DNA from: Clostridia bacterium
GTDB lineage: Bacteria > Bacillota > Clostridia > Oscillospirales > Butyricicoccaceae
Assembly (NCBI GenBank): GCA_017408485.1
Contig: JAFQUM010000014.1
Location: 153,661-217,660, forward strand
Length of the DNA: 64,000 nucleotides
Direction: 5' to 3'
Shown: piece by piece, positions 17,384 through 25,829 of the stretch
How the letters are laid out: each line of letters starts with the position of its first letter
Numbering within the stretch: the stretch's first letter is position 1
Notes under the pieces: generated by a model
Told to the model about the DNA's origin: nothing
The model's input: only the letters and a program-made list of their open reading frames with translations
Databases searched by the model: none
Made by a program: the position numbers and the translations under genes

Positions 17384-18256
17384 ATGACAGGCCGTACAGA
17401 TATGGCGCTTGAGGCTCATCAGCGCATAAAAGATACCGAAAAATGCTCGGGCGGCATCCAAAGCGAGCTTTTTGAAAAAGAGGGAATGAAGATAAGCCGC
17501 ATAAAAGTCTGCTCAAAAGAAGGGGAGGAAGCCATCGGCAAACCGCGGGGCACATATATAACTCTGTCTGCGCGGGAGGATTGGCAAGCGGACAGTGAGG
17601 GTGTCGAGATAGCCGCCCGTCTGCTTGGGTCGCTGCTTGCTCCTTTGTTGCCCAAGGAGGGGACTGTTCTCGTAGTAGGCTTGGGCAATAGATATATAAC
17701 CCCCGATAGCTTGGGACCCGCGGCGGTGGACAAAATAATCGTCACCCGTCATTTAGTGAGTAAAATGCCCTCGTCCTTTGGCGGTATGCGGTCGGTCTGC
17801 GCCTTCAAGGCGGGAGTGCTGGGCTGTACGGGGGTCGAGACGGCAGAGATAGTCAAGGGCATTTGCGACAGAGTGCATCCTGCGGCGGTCATTGCCATTG
17901 ATGCGCTGGCGTCCCTTTCCACAAAAAGACTTTGCCGCACATTTCAAATATCCGATACGGGCATAGTCCCCGGCGCGGGCGCGTATAATGCCCGCAGAGC
18001 GCTGGATAAAAATACCCTCGGTGTGCCGGTCATAGCCTTGGGCGTGCCCACCGTAGTGGATGCCGATACCATTGTTGCCGATGCCTTGCAGGACGCGGGC
18101 GCGGCGGTGCAAGCATCAAGCCTCCCTGACCTTTTGGTTACGCCCAAGGATATCGATGCTCTGATAGAAAAAAGCGCCAAGGTGCTTGGCTACGGCATCA
18201 ATCTCGCGCTGCAGGGCGATATGACCGTCGCCGATATGGAACAGTTTTTGTGCTGA
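17384..18256 (+). CDS. gpr: GPR endopeptidase (germination protease)
   Basis: 290 residues from ATG at 17384. CAGGGGTG lies 9 bases upstream, and the in-frame GTG at 17372 is inside that site. Gpr is the spore protease that degrades small acid-soluble proteins during germination. RTDMALEAHQRI near the N terminus is the propeptide cleavage region. LVVGLGNRYITPDSLGPAAV and the IDALASLS segment are the A25 family core with the catalytic Asp residues. It is followed by spoIIP, the usual neighbour in spore-formers. Confidence 0.95.
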   Translation: MTGRTDMALEAHQRIKDTEKCSGGIQSELFEKEGMKISRIKVCSKEGEEAIGKPRGTYITLSAREDWQADSEGVEIAARLLGSLLAPLLPKEGTVLVVGLGNRYITPDSLGPAAVDKIIVTRHLVSKMPSSFGGMRSVCAFKAGVLGCTGVETAEIVKGICDRVHPAAVIAIDALASLSTKRLCRTFQISDTGIVPGAGAYNARRALDKNTLGVPVIALGVPTVVDADTIVADALQDAGAAVQASSLPDLLVTPKDIDALIEKSAKVLGYGINLALQGDMTVADMEQFLC

Positions 18257-18297
18257 AAGAGTAGGCGGGCGCATATACTTTCACGAGGTGGAAGTAT

Positions 18298-19275
18298 ATG
18301 AAAAAGGACAACCACGGCTTTAGATATGCCGTCATTCCGCTTTTGGCAGTGCTAATGTGCATAGTAACATTTATATACAGTGAAATGAATGCGGAGGGTG
18401 GGCAGAATAAGGATGCCGACGGAGGCTTTTCGGTTTGGGAGCCTGTTCGGTCTATTCTGCCCAACCGCCTTTTTGAAAGCGCAGCCCCTTGGGGTATATT
18501 GGGCAATATTTTAAAAGAGCCGCAAGCTGTGCCAAAGCCCGCCGAGCCGATAGAAATTAAGCTTCGCAACGATACAAGCTTCAAGGTGGATGCTCAGGAG
18601 CTTTTGAGCAAAAAGGTAACACTTGATATGCCCGAGCAGGGCGTGCAGGTGCTTATAATGCATACCCACGGCACCGAGGCATATACACCCCACGGTGATG
18701 ATACATATAAGGCAAGCGACGAATACCGCACCCTTGACGAAGATCAAAGCGTTTTAAGGGTGGGTGAGGAGCTTAAAAAGGCTCTCGAAGCCTATGGGAT
18801 AAAGACGGTGCATTGCACCACTCTTTGCGATTATCCCAACTATACGGGCGCCTATGATAGGGCAAGGGAAACTATCGATGATCTGCTCTCTGAATACCCC
18901 GAGGCGCAGATAGTCATAGACCTTCACAGAGACGCGGTGCTTACTGCAAGCGGCGGCTATTACAAGGCCACTGCCGAAATAAACGGCAAAAATGCCGCTC
19001 AGCTCTTGTTTGTGGTGGGCACCGATGGGGGAGGGCTGAGTCATCCCGATTGGCGGGATAATATGAGCTTTCAGCTGCAGATACATCAAAAGCTTGAGCA
19101 GCTTTATCCGGGTATAACCCGCCCGATGAATATCCGCGCTGCGCGGTTTAATCAGCACTTCAGAACGGGAAGTATGCTTGTTGAGTTTGGCACCTGCGCC
19201 AACTATCTCGAGGAAGCGATATACTCGGCACAGCTCTTTGCCGATGCCTTGGCAGAGGTGTTGGGAAAAAGGTAA
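18298..19275 (+). CDS. spoIIP: Stage II sporulation protein P (SpoIIP)
   Basis: 325 residues. SpoIIP is the membrane-anchored amidase and endopeptidase of the DMP complex that thins septal peptidoglycan during engulfment. One N-terminal membrane helix (YAVIPLLAVLMCIVTFIY) leads to an amidase domain: LIMHTHGTEAY (zinc His), IVIDLHRDAV and the LVEFGTCANYLEEA region with the catalytic Glu. GAGGTGG precedes the ATG. It lies 41 bases after gpr; the pair is conserved in endospore-formers and probably expressed in the mother cell. Confidence 0.95.
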   Translation: MKKDNHGFRYAVIPLLAVLMCIVTFIYSEMNAEGGQNKDADGGFSVWEPVRSILPNRLFESAAPWGILGNILKEPQAVPKPAEPIEIKLRNDTSFKVDAQELLSKKVTLDMPEQGVQVLIMHTHGTEAYTPHGDDTYKASDEYRTLDEDQSVLRVGEELKKALEAYGIKTVHCTTLCDYPNYTGAYDRARETIDDLLSEYPEAQIVIDLHRDAVLTASGGYYKATAEINGKNAAQLLFVVGTDGGGLSHPDWRDNMSFQLQIHQKLEQLYPGITRPMNIRAARFNQHFRTGSMLVEFGTCANYLEEAIYSAQLFADALAEVLGKR

Positions 19276-19326
19276 AATGCTCTTCCAAAAGCCGTTGGGG
19301 ATCTGACAGAAAAAGGTAAAAAATGC

Positions 19327-19355
19327 TTGACAATCGACAGTTTTTCGTGTAATAT
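19327..19355 (+). promoter_or_regulatory. Promoter of rpsF-ssb-rpsR
   Basis: TTGACA (19327-19332), 17 bases, TAATAT (19350-19355). Near-consensus vegetative promoter, about 95 bases upstream of rpsF. The leader between them is free of genes. Confidence 0.88.
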
Positions 19356-19451
19356 AACTCTGTTAGATTAGCGTACTATGCAAAAACGCTAAAAACTTTC
19401 TTGCCTGCCGGAGAATGGGCAGGCCACAAGTCCATAAGGAGGTGCAAAAAA

Positions 19452-19742
19452 ATGCCTAAAGTAAAAGGAACCTATGAAACCATCTTTATCGCCGATCTTT
19501 CTCTCGGTGAAGAAGGCGTAGCCGCTCTGGTTGAGAAGTTTAAGGCTCTCATCGAGAAGAACGGTACTATCGCTAAGGTGGACGAGTGGGGCAAGCGTCG
19601 CTTTGCGTATCCCATCAACGACATGAACGAAGGCTACTACGTTCTGGTCGAGTTTGAGAGCGCTCCCGACTTCCCCGCTGAGCTGGATCGTATTTACCGT
19701 ATAACCGAAGGCGTAATGCGTTCACTGATCATTGCGAAGTAA
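19452..19742 (+). CDS. rpsF: 30S ribosomal protein S6
   Basis: 96 residues from the ATG at 19452, which has AGGAGGTG eight bases upstream. S6 binds 16S rRNA as a heterodimer with S18. YETIFIADLSL, the DEWGKRRFAYPIND segment and GYYVLVEFES are diagnostic. First gene of rpsF-ssb-rpsR, a conserved bacterial operon in which S6-S18 can bind its own mRNA leader; I did not identify that motif with certainty here. Confidence 0.97.
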   Translation: MPKVKGTYETIFIADLSLGEEGVAALVEKFKALIEKNGTIAKVDEWGKRRFAYPINDMNEGYYVLVEFESAPDFPAELDRIYRITEGVMRSLIIAK

Positions 19743-19754
19743 GGAGGAGTAACT

Positions 19755-20177
19755 ATGCTTAACAAAGCAATCCTGATGGGTCGCTTGGTAGCAGACCCCG
19801 AACTCCGCAAGACCGCAAGTGACACTTCGGTAACTACTTTTACCCTTGCTGTCAACCGCAGCTTCTCCCGTCCCGGAGAGCAGGCTCAGACCGATTTCAT
19901 CGACATCGTCGCATGGAGAGGCACTGCTGAGTTTGTTTCTAAGTGGTTCACCAAGGGCATGCAGGTTGCAGTGTCCGGCAAGATCCAGACACGCACCTGG
20001 GAAGATAAGGCAGGTCAAAAGCGCAAGAGCGTTGAAGTCGTAGCAGATGAGGTATTCTTTGCCGATTCCAAGCGCGGCGATGCTCCCGCAAGAGACACTA
20101 TGCCCGAACCTTTCGATCTCGGTGCAGGAATCTCCGCATTCCCCATGCCCGATGACGATAGTGATCTTCCCTTCTAA
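19755..20177 (+). CDS. ssb: Single-stranded DNA-binding protein
   Basis: 140 residues. The OB fold starts LNKAILMGRLVADPELRKT, continues with FTLAVNRSF and the DFIDIVAWRGTAEFVSKW region, and a flexible linker ends in the acidic tip DDDSDLPF that recruits replication and repair partners. It coats single-stranded DNA in replication and recombination. AAGGAGGAG precedes the ATG; it sits between rpsF and rpsR in the standard order. Confidence 0.97.
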   Translation: MLNKAILMGRLVADPELRKTASDTSVTTFTLAVNRSFSRPGEQAQTDFIDIVAWRGTAEFVSKWFTKGMQVAVSGKIQTRTWEDKAGQKRKSVEVVADEVFFADSKRGDAPARDTMPEPFDLGAGISAFPMPDDDSDLPF

Positions 20178-20198
20178 TCTAATAAGGAGGAAATTATC

Positions 20199-20453
20199 AT
20201 GGAAAAGACCAACGAGAGACCCGAGCGTCCCCATGGCGAAATTCGCCGTCGTCGCAAGGTCTGCCAGTTCTGTGTAGATAAGGCTGATAGCATCGATTAT
20301 AAGGATGCTGCAAAGCTCCGTAAGTACATCTCCGAGAGAGGCAAGATCCTCCCCCGCAGAATGACCGGTGTTTGCGCTGCTCATCAGCGCCAGCTGACCG
20401 AAGCTATCAAGCGTGCTCGTCACATCGCTCTGCTTCCCTACACCGCTGACTGA
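20199..20453 (+). CDS. rpsR: 30S ribosomal protein S18
   Basis: 84 residues. [10 protein letters not shown], the [20 protein letters not shown] region and [20 protein letters not shown] identify S18. Cys residues at CQFC and C in GVCAAHQ make it a zinc-type (C+) paralog. It partners S6 on the 30S platform. AAGGAGGAA precedes the ATG. The last gene of the operon, closed by a strong terminator. Confidence 0.97.
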   Translation: MEKTNERPERPHGEIRRRRKVCQFCVDKADSIDYKDAAKLRKYISERGKILPRRMTGVCAAHQRQLTEAIKRARHIALLPYTAD

Positions 20454-20468
20454 TTTAAATAAAACATC

Positions 20469-20500
20469 AACCCCCGAAGGTATCACCTTCGGGGGTTTTG
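20469..20500 (+). terminator. Terminator of rpsF-ssb-rpsR
   Basis: A 13-bp perfect stem (AACCCCCGAAGGT with ACCTTCGGGGGTT), loop ATC, short T tract. Confidence 0.9.
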
Positions 20501-20528
20501 CTATGTTTATTCGAAATATTGTCGATGG

Positions 20529-20960
20529 TTATGCTCGAGGCTCTCCGTATTCTCTCTGCATAGCATCTATAGAAACAACCCACTGCTTGCCAAATTTGCA
20601 CACGTCAACACCTTCAACCAGTTTACCGTAGGTTATAGCCTTTCGCAGGGTGCTTTCATTAAGCTTCCATAGGTCGGTTGCATCACTAAGCGCCATAAGT
20701 CCGTCAAAGGGAGTAGTAATCAAAACTCCGTTTTCCCACAGCTCATCACAGGAAAGGTCTAAGTCATCATTCCATACAACACCATATCCGCCTACATCTA
20801 CCGTTATGTCGGAAAACAAATGTTGATCTTTCAGGCTTTCAAAAAGCGGTATTTTTTCAAATAATGGCTTTATATCATATATCTTTGTACATCCCTCTGC
20901 GAATTGTACGCTCAGCTTATACTCGGGCAGGGGATAAACGTTTTTTATCTTGTGAAACAT
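20529..20960 (-). CDS. DUF2442 protein fused to a helix-turn-helix domain
   Basis: 143 residues from ATG at 20960, preferred over GTG at 20969 because AAGGTG lies six bases before the ATG. Residues 1-75 are a DUF2442 domain (YPLPEYKLSVQFAEG, then VWNDDLDLSCDELWENG). Residues 80-140 look like a small DNA-binding module (ALSDATDLWKLNESTLRKAI, then FGKQWVVSIDAMQREYGEP). It starts 10 bases after the DUF4160 stop, in the same transcript. DUF4160-DUF2442 pairs occur widely and are suspected to be toxin-antitoxin-like. The DNA-binding part and the palindromic promoter support autoregulation, which is inference. Confidence 0.8.
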   Translation of the reverse strand: MFHKIKNVYPLPEYKLSVQFAEGCTKIYDIKPLFEKIPLFESLKDQHLFSDITVDVGGYGVVWNDDLDLSCDELWENGVLITTPFDGLMALSDATDLWKLNESTLRKAITYGKLVEGVDVCKFGKQWVVSIDAMQREYGEPRA

Positions 20961-20970
20961 ATTATTCACC

Positions 20971-21225
20971 TTATTCCAATGGGGGAAGCTGTCTGAAATC
21001 TTGAGTTTGCCAGATATTCAAAAGCTCATCTCTGTTGATTGAAATCCACTCTCTGACTAATTCAAGAGCTTTATAGGGCAATGAGCCCTCTAATATCGCT
21101 CCGTCAGCAATGGTTATAGCGGCAACGTCATCACCATAAATTGCATGAATGTGCGGTGGGTTATGCTCCTTTTGCAAAAAGTACATTCGAATAACAATAC
21201 CATAAAATCTTGATAAAACAGGCAT
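20971..21225 (-). CDS. DUF4160 protein
   Basis: 84 residues from ATG at 21225, with AAAGGAGTG eight bases upstream; the longer frame upstream would start ahead of the promoter and is rejected. RFYGIVIRMYFLQKEHNPPHIHAIYGDDVAAI is the DUF4160 hallmark with its two conserved His residues, and ALELVREWISINRDELL is the second conserved stretch. Function unproven. It is paired with a DUF2442-HTH gene and has a strong promoter carrying an operator-like palindrome. Confidence 0.82.
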   Translation of the reverse strand: MPVLSRFYGIVIRMYFLQKEHNPPHIHAIYGDDVAAITIADGAILEGSLPYKALELVREWISINRDELLNIWQTQDFRQLPPLE

Positions 21226-21247
21226 CTGATTCACTCCTTTCATTGAT

Positions 21248-21276
21248 ATTATATCACGGTATCGTGACATTGTCAA
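21248..21276 (-). promoter_or_regulatory. Promoter with operator-like palindrome for the DUF4160-DUF2442 pair
   Basis: Minus strand: TTGACA (21276-21271), 17-base spacer, TATAAT (21253-21248), a perfect consensus. The spacer is filled by TCACGATACCGTGA (5-bp arms TCACG and CGTGA). A protein bound there would block RNA polymerase. Confidence 0.85.
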
Positions 21277-21341
21277 TGGGATGTGAAAAGATAATATCAT
21301 TCCATAAAAGGCTAAGTAATATGATAGTTGAGAAAAATTCA

Positions 21342-21365
21342 GAGCACCGCCTCTCGACGGTGCTC
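21342..21365 (-). terminator. Hairpin, possible terminator on the minus strand
   Basis: Stem GAGCACCG with CGGTGCTC (8 bp) and an 8-base loop. On the minus strand it is followed by TGAATTTTTC. It could end transcripts from the zinc-ribbon TPR operon before the DUF4160 promoter. Confidence 0.55.
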
Positions 21366-21650
21366 TTAGGTCTTTCAACCTACCCTTTAAATTGGGAGTA
21401 TCAAGGACAGCAGCTACACACTGTGTTTTACAACGGTGAGTACGCTTATCACTATCTCAACCCAAGCAGGGGTCGGGACTCCCTTGAACTTTGTAATGCT
21501 TTTCACGCACTACAACACCAAGCGAGCCACCTCCACTACTAGCATTAGAGCTTTCATTTAGGATCCTCCTTAGTAATTTATTTCAAGCCGTTTTGCTTGA
21601 TTTTATTACGAGTAAGAATTTATGGCATAGGATCAACAACTAAACTATAT
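21366..21650. other. Gene-poor gap with a possible 15-codon reading frame
   Basis: No full gene is supported here. On the minus strand a strong AAGGAGGATCC sits six bases before an ATG at 21557, but the frame stops after 15 codons (21510). A neighbouring frame stays open longer without its own start (residues GGGSLGVVVREKHYKVQG). This may be a decayed gene or a short peptide gene. Confidence 0.35.
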
Positions 21651-23576
21651 TCATTCCCTTTCCCATTCGAGATATGCCAATTTTGTATCACCATTCAGAA
21701 AATCGGTAAGGACCTTTTCCATCAATGACCAATCTATAAAATCCATATGATGTACATCAAAGTATTCTTCTTGACTATCTATTGGTGCAAGCTGAATGAG
21801 GTAGTAATTATCCCCATTGTATTTTTCGAAGAAAAACGCCAATGCGAGGTTAATGTTGTTTGGGGAAATGTAATCTAAGGCGAAAAACGGCGGAGTGTTA
21901 TTGTGGAATGTACGTAAATAATCTAGAGCTTCCTTTATTGTTGAGCCCTCTTCCTTTCGTTCTTCATGCCCAGTAGATCTTATGGTAACTGTGAAAGGGA
22001 TTTTTTGTCCGCCAAAAGGTGTTGATTGCCATTCTTTTTCTATTGCTTTTTTTCGATTGTTAATAACGGCAATTTCCTTATTGATTTCCTCAAGCTGATT
22101 TCTTAACGGAGCCGCTTTTTGGTCAAGCCTTTTTGCTTTTTCAGCATTTTCTTTTTCAATCTGACCTCTCAAATCTGTTTCTTTTTGGGCAAGCTCTTTA
22201 ATTTCTTCAGATAATCTTTTTTTATCCTTTATTGCAAATAATCCCAGCGACGCTCTGTTTTTTATTAGTTTCATTTGTTCTTCAGCAATGATTCTTATTT
22301 CCTCTTCTAATGGTGATGAGACTTTCTTTTCAGCTTCTATTTCATTGATAAATTTTTCTACTTGACACTTTTCAGACGTCAAAGCCTTTTTTCTCTTCTC
22401 TAATTCAGACTCTTCATCCTTCAGTTGCTGGGCTTCTTCGGCATGTTGTTCCCAATACAACTGTATTTTATCCTTCTCGGCTTTTTCTTTTGTCGCTAGT
22501 TCTCTTGATTGGATTTTCTTCGTGGCTTTTTCTTTCTTACTTTTGCATAAAGCTATTTCTTTTTGATGTTCTCTTTTTGCTTGATCTGTCATATATCCGG
22601 CTACGCACCAACCAACTTCATAGCCAACGGAATCAATTTTATAGTATATGAGGTCTATGAGTCGCTCGCGGAAATACACAATGTTGTCGTAGACATTACA
22701 GACTGTTTCGCAGTCTGTTTCATCGTTAAACAGCTCTTCCACATATGTTAGTAGTGCAATTAAGTCGGTGGTTTCATTCAAAAAAGTCAGCCCTGTTTCT
22801 TCCATAGGTCGGTAACTATAAGTATCAGTGGTTACCATGCTGTTCCAAGACGACCCTCTGCCCCAATTACGGCCTAAAGTATCGAAATCATCGCGATAAT
22901 AGTTATATCCAACGGTGGATTTCCATGCCGAAACACAAGTCAAGTTTGCTTGTTTAATAAAGAAGTTCTCAAAACTCAACAGGTACTTTTCCTTCTCCTC
23001 AGATAATCCTAACTCGTCGAATGTAGCAGCCAGTTTATTGTAAGCATCTACATAGGCTGCAGTTGCTCTGGTATATGTAGCTTCAGAAGGCCTTTTTGCT
23101 TCAAACTCGGATAACCAAAAGATAACCTCTTCCTCAAAGCATTTTTTTAACGAAGACAATATTTCCTGCTTTTTCGTTGCTTTTTGTTCATCATTAAGTA
23201 CCCTATATGAAGTCATAATGCAATTATATGCTTCCAGCATTCTCTGATTTTCCGAATTGACCTGATAATTGATCGCTTCGCCCTTTAGCTTCCACGCATC
23301 ATAGTTTTTATCATCCATCGCGATTACCTGGTTGCAAAACGCTTCAGCCTGAGAATAGTTTTTCGAATCAAATGAACTGCGTGCAAGTTTTATTAAGTTT
23401 TCGAGTTGTGCAGCGTTTTGCACCTGAACATTACCTTGAACCTCAACTGTACCTTCTACCATCATCTTTTTTGCATCTTCTACAGAATACTTCATTCCGC
23501 AAGATTGACAAACAAAAACACCATCTTGTTTAATTAAATCGGTGCTCCCGCACATTTCACAAGCTAATTGTTTCAT
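21651..23576 (-). CDS. Zinc-ribbon, TPR and coiled-coil protein of unknown function
   Basis: 641 residues. The N-terminal zinc ribbon has Cys6, Cys9, Cys23 and Cys26 (CEMCGSTDLI, then CQSCGMKY), as in TFIIB-type ribbons. Residues 70-130 contain TPR-like helices (SQAEAFCNQVIAMDDKNYDAW). About 355-520 is a charged coiled coil (KKALTSEKCQVEKFINEIEA and similar). The C-terminal 120 residues are a separate globular region. No signal peptide or membrane helix. It is the last of four packed genes with an SPFH protein, a membrane protein and a DUF1413 protein. Function unknown; a cytosolic scaffold for the membrane components is inference. Confidence 0.75.
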   Translation of the reverse strand: MKQLACEMCGSTDLIKQDGVFVCQSCGMKYSVEDAKKMMVEGTVEVQGNVQVQNAAQLENLIKLARSSFDSKNYSQAEAFCNQVIAMDDKNYDAWKLKGEAINYQVNSENQRMLEAYNCIMTSYRVLNDEQKATKKQEILSSLKKCFEEEVIFWLSEFEAKRPSEATYTRATAAYVDAYNKLAATFDELGLSEEKEKYLLSFENFFIKQANLTCVSAWKSTVGYNYYRDDFDTLGRNWGRGSSWNSMVTTDTYSYRPMEETGLTFLNETTDLIALLTYVEELFNDETDCETVCNVYDNIVYFRERLIDLIYYKIDSVGYEVGWCVAGYMTDQAKREHQKEIALCKSKKEKATKKIQSRELATKEKAEKDKIQLYWEQHAEEAQQLKDEESELEKRKKALTSEKCQVEKFINEIEAEKKVSSPLEEEIRIIAEEQMKLIKNRASLGLFAIKDKKRLSEEIKELAQKETDLRGQIEKENAEKAKRLDQKAAPLRNQLEEINKEIAVINNRKKAIEKEWQSTPFGGQKIPFTVTIRSTGHEERKEEGSTIKEALDYLRTFHNNTPPFFALDYISPNNINLALAFFFEKYNGDNYYLIQLAPIDSQEEYFDVHHMDFIDWSLMEKVLTDFLNGDTKLAYLEWERE

Positions 23577-23577
23577 T

Positions 23578-23823
23578 TTATCTTCTCCTATCTATTTTTT
23601 TATATTGAGCAGAATTGTTGGCTGCTTTGCCCACATAATTAATGTTTGGAATTGTTCCTTCGTTCACCAAATTCTTAAAATAAGCACCAAATCTCAGTTT
23701 ATCCCCTCTTGGTAAGTCATTCCACTCTGTTCCTTGAAATAGTTCTTTTACAAGGAAAATTGTGTTATCTGGCGTACTTTTGATACCTTCCTTTGCCTTT
23801 TGTAACCAGTGTTCATAATCCAT
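23578..23823 (-). CDS. DUF1413-family small protein
   Basis: 81 residues. FLVKELFQGTEWNDLPRGDKLRFGAYFKNLV matches the DUF1413 pattern, and the end NSAQYKKIDRRR is basic. The family has no established function. GTAGGATG precedes the ATG. It begins 9 bases after the membrane-protein gene and ends 1 base before the zinc-ribbon gene, so it is within the operon. Confidence 0.72.
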   Translation of the reverse strand: MDYEHWLQKAKEGIKSTPDNTIFLVKELFQGTEWNDLPRGDKLRFGAYFKNLVNEGTIPNINYVGKAANNSAQYKKIDRRR

Positions 23824-23832
23824 AACGACATC

Positions 23833-24501
23833 CTACTTCAGTATACAACATTTCTTATTTCGCTCAGTAATAAGCGAATCAAGGGCAGTAATGATTTCCG
23901 CTTTGTTTTCTGCGGTTTTGAGTTCTTTGACTTTAGCAGTGATTTCTGCCTCAAGGTCTACAAGAACTTCGTTGCTCATCGGATCGCTAAAACGAATTTT
24001 TTCGGCAAGCTTTGTGAGTGCCACTTTGGTGTCGGAATCCGTTTCAGCGCTCGCCAACATTTCTACATCAACCTGCAACGATTTTATATAGAAAACTTTC
24101 TTTTCTACCTTTTCTTCTACACGGTTGATTTCTTCTCTGCCGGTTTCTGTTCCAATCAAGCAAATTGCTGAGATGCCAAGTATTAATGCGCACACCACAA
24201 TAGCAATCCAACTTGCCGTTAAAGGTAGTGCCATAAATACTGCAAATGCGATAATCTGAATGATTAAATATGTAATCCCAACAGAGACTAACGTAATGCC
24301 AAGAAATTTGCTTTTTAGGGTTTTTGCACCTTTAAATGCAAATTTCCATATAGCAATTTGTGAAGCAAATGCAACGACGGTAAATACATAAGTAATCCAA
24401 AACAATGCTGTTTTAGCCGTTGGAACTGCAAAAGCAATTACATTAAAAAGTACAAATGCTATTGCTAATACGGCATAAGACAAACCCTTATTTTTCTTCA
24501 T
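23833..24501 (-). CDS. Four-helix membrane protein of unknown function
   Basis: 222 residues. Four hydrophobic helices in the first 115 residues, for example VLAIAFVLFNVIAFAV and IAIVVCALILGISAICLIG, then a cytoplasmic, mostly helical C-terminal domain (residues 125-222, VEKKVFYIKSLQVDVEML) with a double-Cys end (KCCILK). I do not recognise a family. GGGAGGG precedes the ATG. It starts 3 bases after the SPFH gene ends, so the two are likely made together and may form a membrane complex. Confidence 0.7.
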   Translation of the reverse strand: MKKNKGLSYAVLAIAFVLFNVIAFAVPTAKTALFWITYVFTVVAFASQIAIWKFAFKGAKTLKSKFLGITLVSVGITYLIIQIIAFAVFMALPLTASWIAIVVCALILGISAICLIGTETGREEINRVEEKVEKKVFYIKSLQVDVEMLASAETDSDTKVALTKLAEKIRFSDPMSNEVLVDLEAEITAKVKELKTAENKAEIITALDSLITERNKKCCILK

Positions 24502-24504
24502 TTA

Positions 24505-25677
24505 TCAACCCTCCCTTCTGTTGCCACATTTTGGGCAGAATTTGCCGGGTTTAATAAACTTAAATCCGCAGTTGCTACAAGTATCCGGTGATGACTGCGG
24601 TGCTCCGCATTCATCACAAAAAGCAGCGCCGGGTGTCAACTTGGCACCACAGCTATCGCAGAAGGCATTTCCAACTGTTTGCGACCCAACGGCAACACCT
24701 GCAAAAGCATCGTTTACTGCGCCACCAACCATACCGCCAACGGAGCCTCCGATACCGGACATAACGCCAAGACCGATACCCATATTGGTAAATTCACCAA
24801 CGCCCTCATTTTGAGCGGCGTACTCAGCAACATCAAAGCCACGCTCTTGCTGATACGTATAACCTTCGGTAGCACGTTTCTGTGCCAACGCTTGCGATTC
24901 AATTATGGTCTTTTGTGCTTCTGTCTGAGCATAAATCACGTCGGTTTGTTGTTTTAACTTAGCTTCCGCAATATCTGCATACTGACGGAAGTGCAGTTCT
25001 TTGAATTTTTCATATTGTGGATCGCCTTCAGGCTTAACTATGGTAGTTACGAAAAACCGATTTAGTGTTACGCCGTATTCTTCAAAATCACCAAGCAAAC
25101 GTGACTGAATGCCTTTAGAGAAAACCTCAAGACTTTCATCAATCTCAAAAATATTGATAGCACTTGCTTTCATTTCCTGTGCGATGTAGGTTTTAACCCT
25201 TGTCATAAGGAATGCACGGAAGAAAGTAGTAAGCTGATTTCTATCAAGAACACGCTCGGTGCCAACGAGTTTTACAAGCAGCTTTCGGGAATCCTCAACG
25301 CTAAGTGCCATTTCACCGGATGCACCGATTGATAACGGGAATTTATATGTTGGTTCAATATATTGAACCTTACTATCGGTTCCCCACTTGACAGCCATCT
25401 GCTCTGTTTTATTTATAAAATAAACTTCGCAGTGGAAAGGTGTTTCGCCACCGGTGGGAATGTTGATAAACTTCCTGAGAAGCGGAATGTTTTGAGTTTC
25501 AAGTGTGTGCCGTCCGGGACCGAACAAATCAAGAGCCTGACCATTCATAAAGAATATTGCTTCTTGACTTTCGTGCACGATCAACTGAGTGGTCGTGTTA
25601 AAATCCTCGCACGGATGCTTCCATATGAAGGTACTGTTGTCGCCTTCATATTTTATGATATCTGAAATTTTTGGCAT
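24505..25677 (-). CDS. SPFH (band 7/stomatin-like) protein with C-terminal zinc ribbons
   Basis: 390 residues. The N-terminal two thirds are an SPFH domain of the YdjI type (VHESQEAIFFMNGQALDLFG, then a helical stalk to about 280). A glycine-rich stretch (GLGVMSGIGGSVGGMVGG) leads to two zinc ribbons: CDSCGAKLTPGAAFCDECG and CSNCGFKFIKPGKFCPKCG. Such proteins oligomerise at membranes; homologs are often called virion core proteins or stomatin/prohibitin subunits. First gene of a four-gene operon divergent from an XRE regulator. AAAGGGTGG precedes the ATG. Confidence 0.85.
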   Translation of the reverse strand: MPKISDIIKYEGDNSTFIWKHPCEDFNTTTQLIVHESQEAIFFMNGQALDLFGPGRHTLETQNIPLLRKFINIPTGGETPFHCEVYFINKTEQMAVKWGTDSKVQYIEPTYKFPLSIGASGEMALSVEDSRKLLVKLVGTERVLDRNQLTTFFRAFLMTRVKTYIAQEMKASAINIFEIDESLEVFSKGIQSRLLGDFEEYGVTLNRFFVTTIVKPEGDPQYEKFKELHFRQYADIAEAKLKQQTDVIYAQTEAQKTIIESQALAQKRATEGYTYQQERGFDVAEYAAQNEGVGEFTNMGIGLGVMSGIGGSVGGMVGGAVNDAFAGVAVGSQTVGNAFCDSCGAKLTPGAAFCDECGAPQSSPDTCSNCGFKFIKPGKFCPKCGNRREG

Positions 25678-25727
25678 AAGTGCCCACCCTTTCTACGATA
25701 ATACTCAACCTATAAGTCGATAATTCC

Positions 25728-25758
25728 ATTATAAATACGAATTTAATCATATGTCAAG
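25728..25758 (-). promoter_or_regulatory. Candidate promoter of the SPFH operon
   Basis: Minus strand: TTGACA (25758-25753), 19-base spacer, TATAAT (25733-25728). The spacer is longer than ideal. An inverted pair AAGTCGA (25714-25720) and TCGACTT (25768-25774) brackets the promoter and could be an operator. Confidence 0.6.
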
Positions 25759-25794
25759 GTGTAAATTCGACTTGTAATGTGTTTTTGTGACTTC

Positions 25795-25819
25795 CACAAT
25801 TGGTTATTATAATTGTGGG
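25795..25819 (+). promoter_or_regulatory. Inverted repeat around the -10 box of the XRE regulator gene
   Basis: CCACAATT and AATTGTGG are perfect 8-bp arms separated by 9 bases. The TATAAT-like -10 (near 25809-25814) lies between the arms. It is placed 11 bases before the start codon of an XRE regulator, the classical position of an autoregulatory operator. Confidence 0.65.
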
Positions 25820-25829
25820 AGGCGATAAA

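Noticed and set aside
21210..21542. 110-codon plus-strand frame in the gap after DUF4160
   Set aside because: It starts inside the DUF4160 gene, crosses its promoter and a hairpin, and has no ribosome binding site or family resemblance.
21400..21545. tmRNA or SRP RNA in the gap before the zinc-ribbon gene
   Set aside because: A GCCACCTCCACTACT end looked tmRNA-like, but no tRNA-like T arm, tag frame or SRP GGAAG core could be found.
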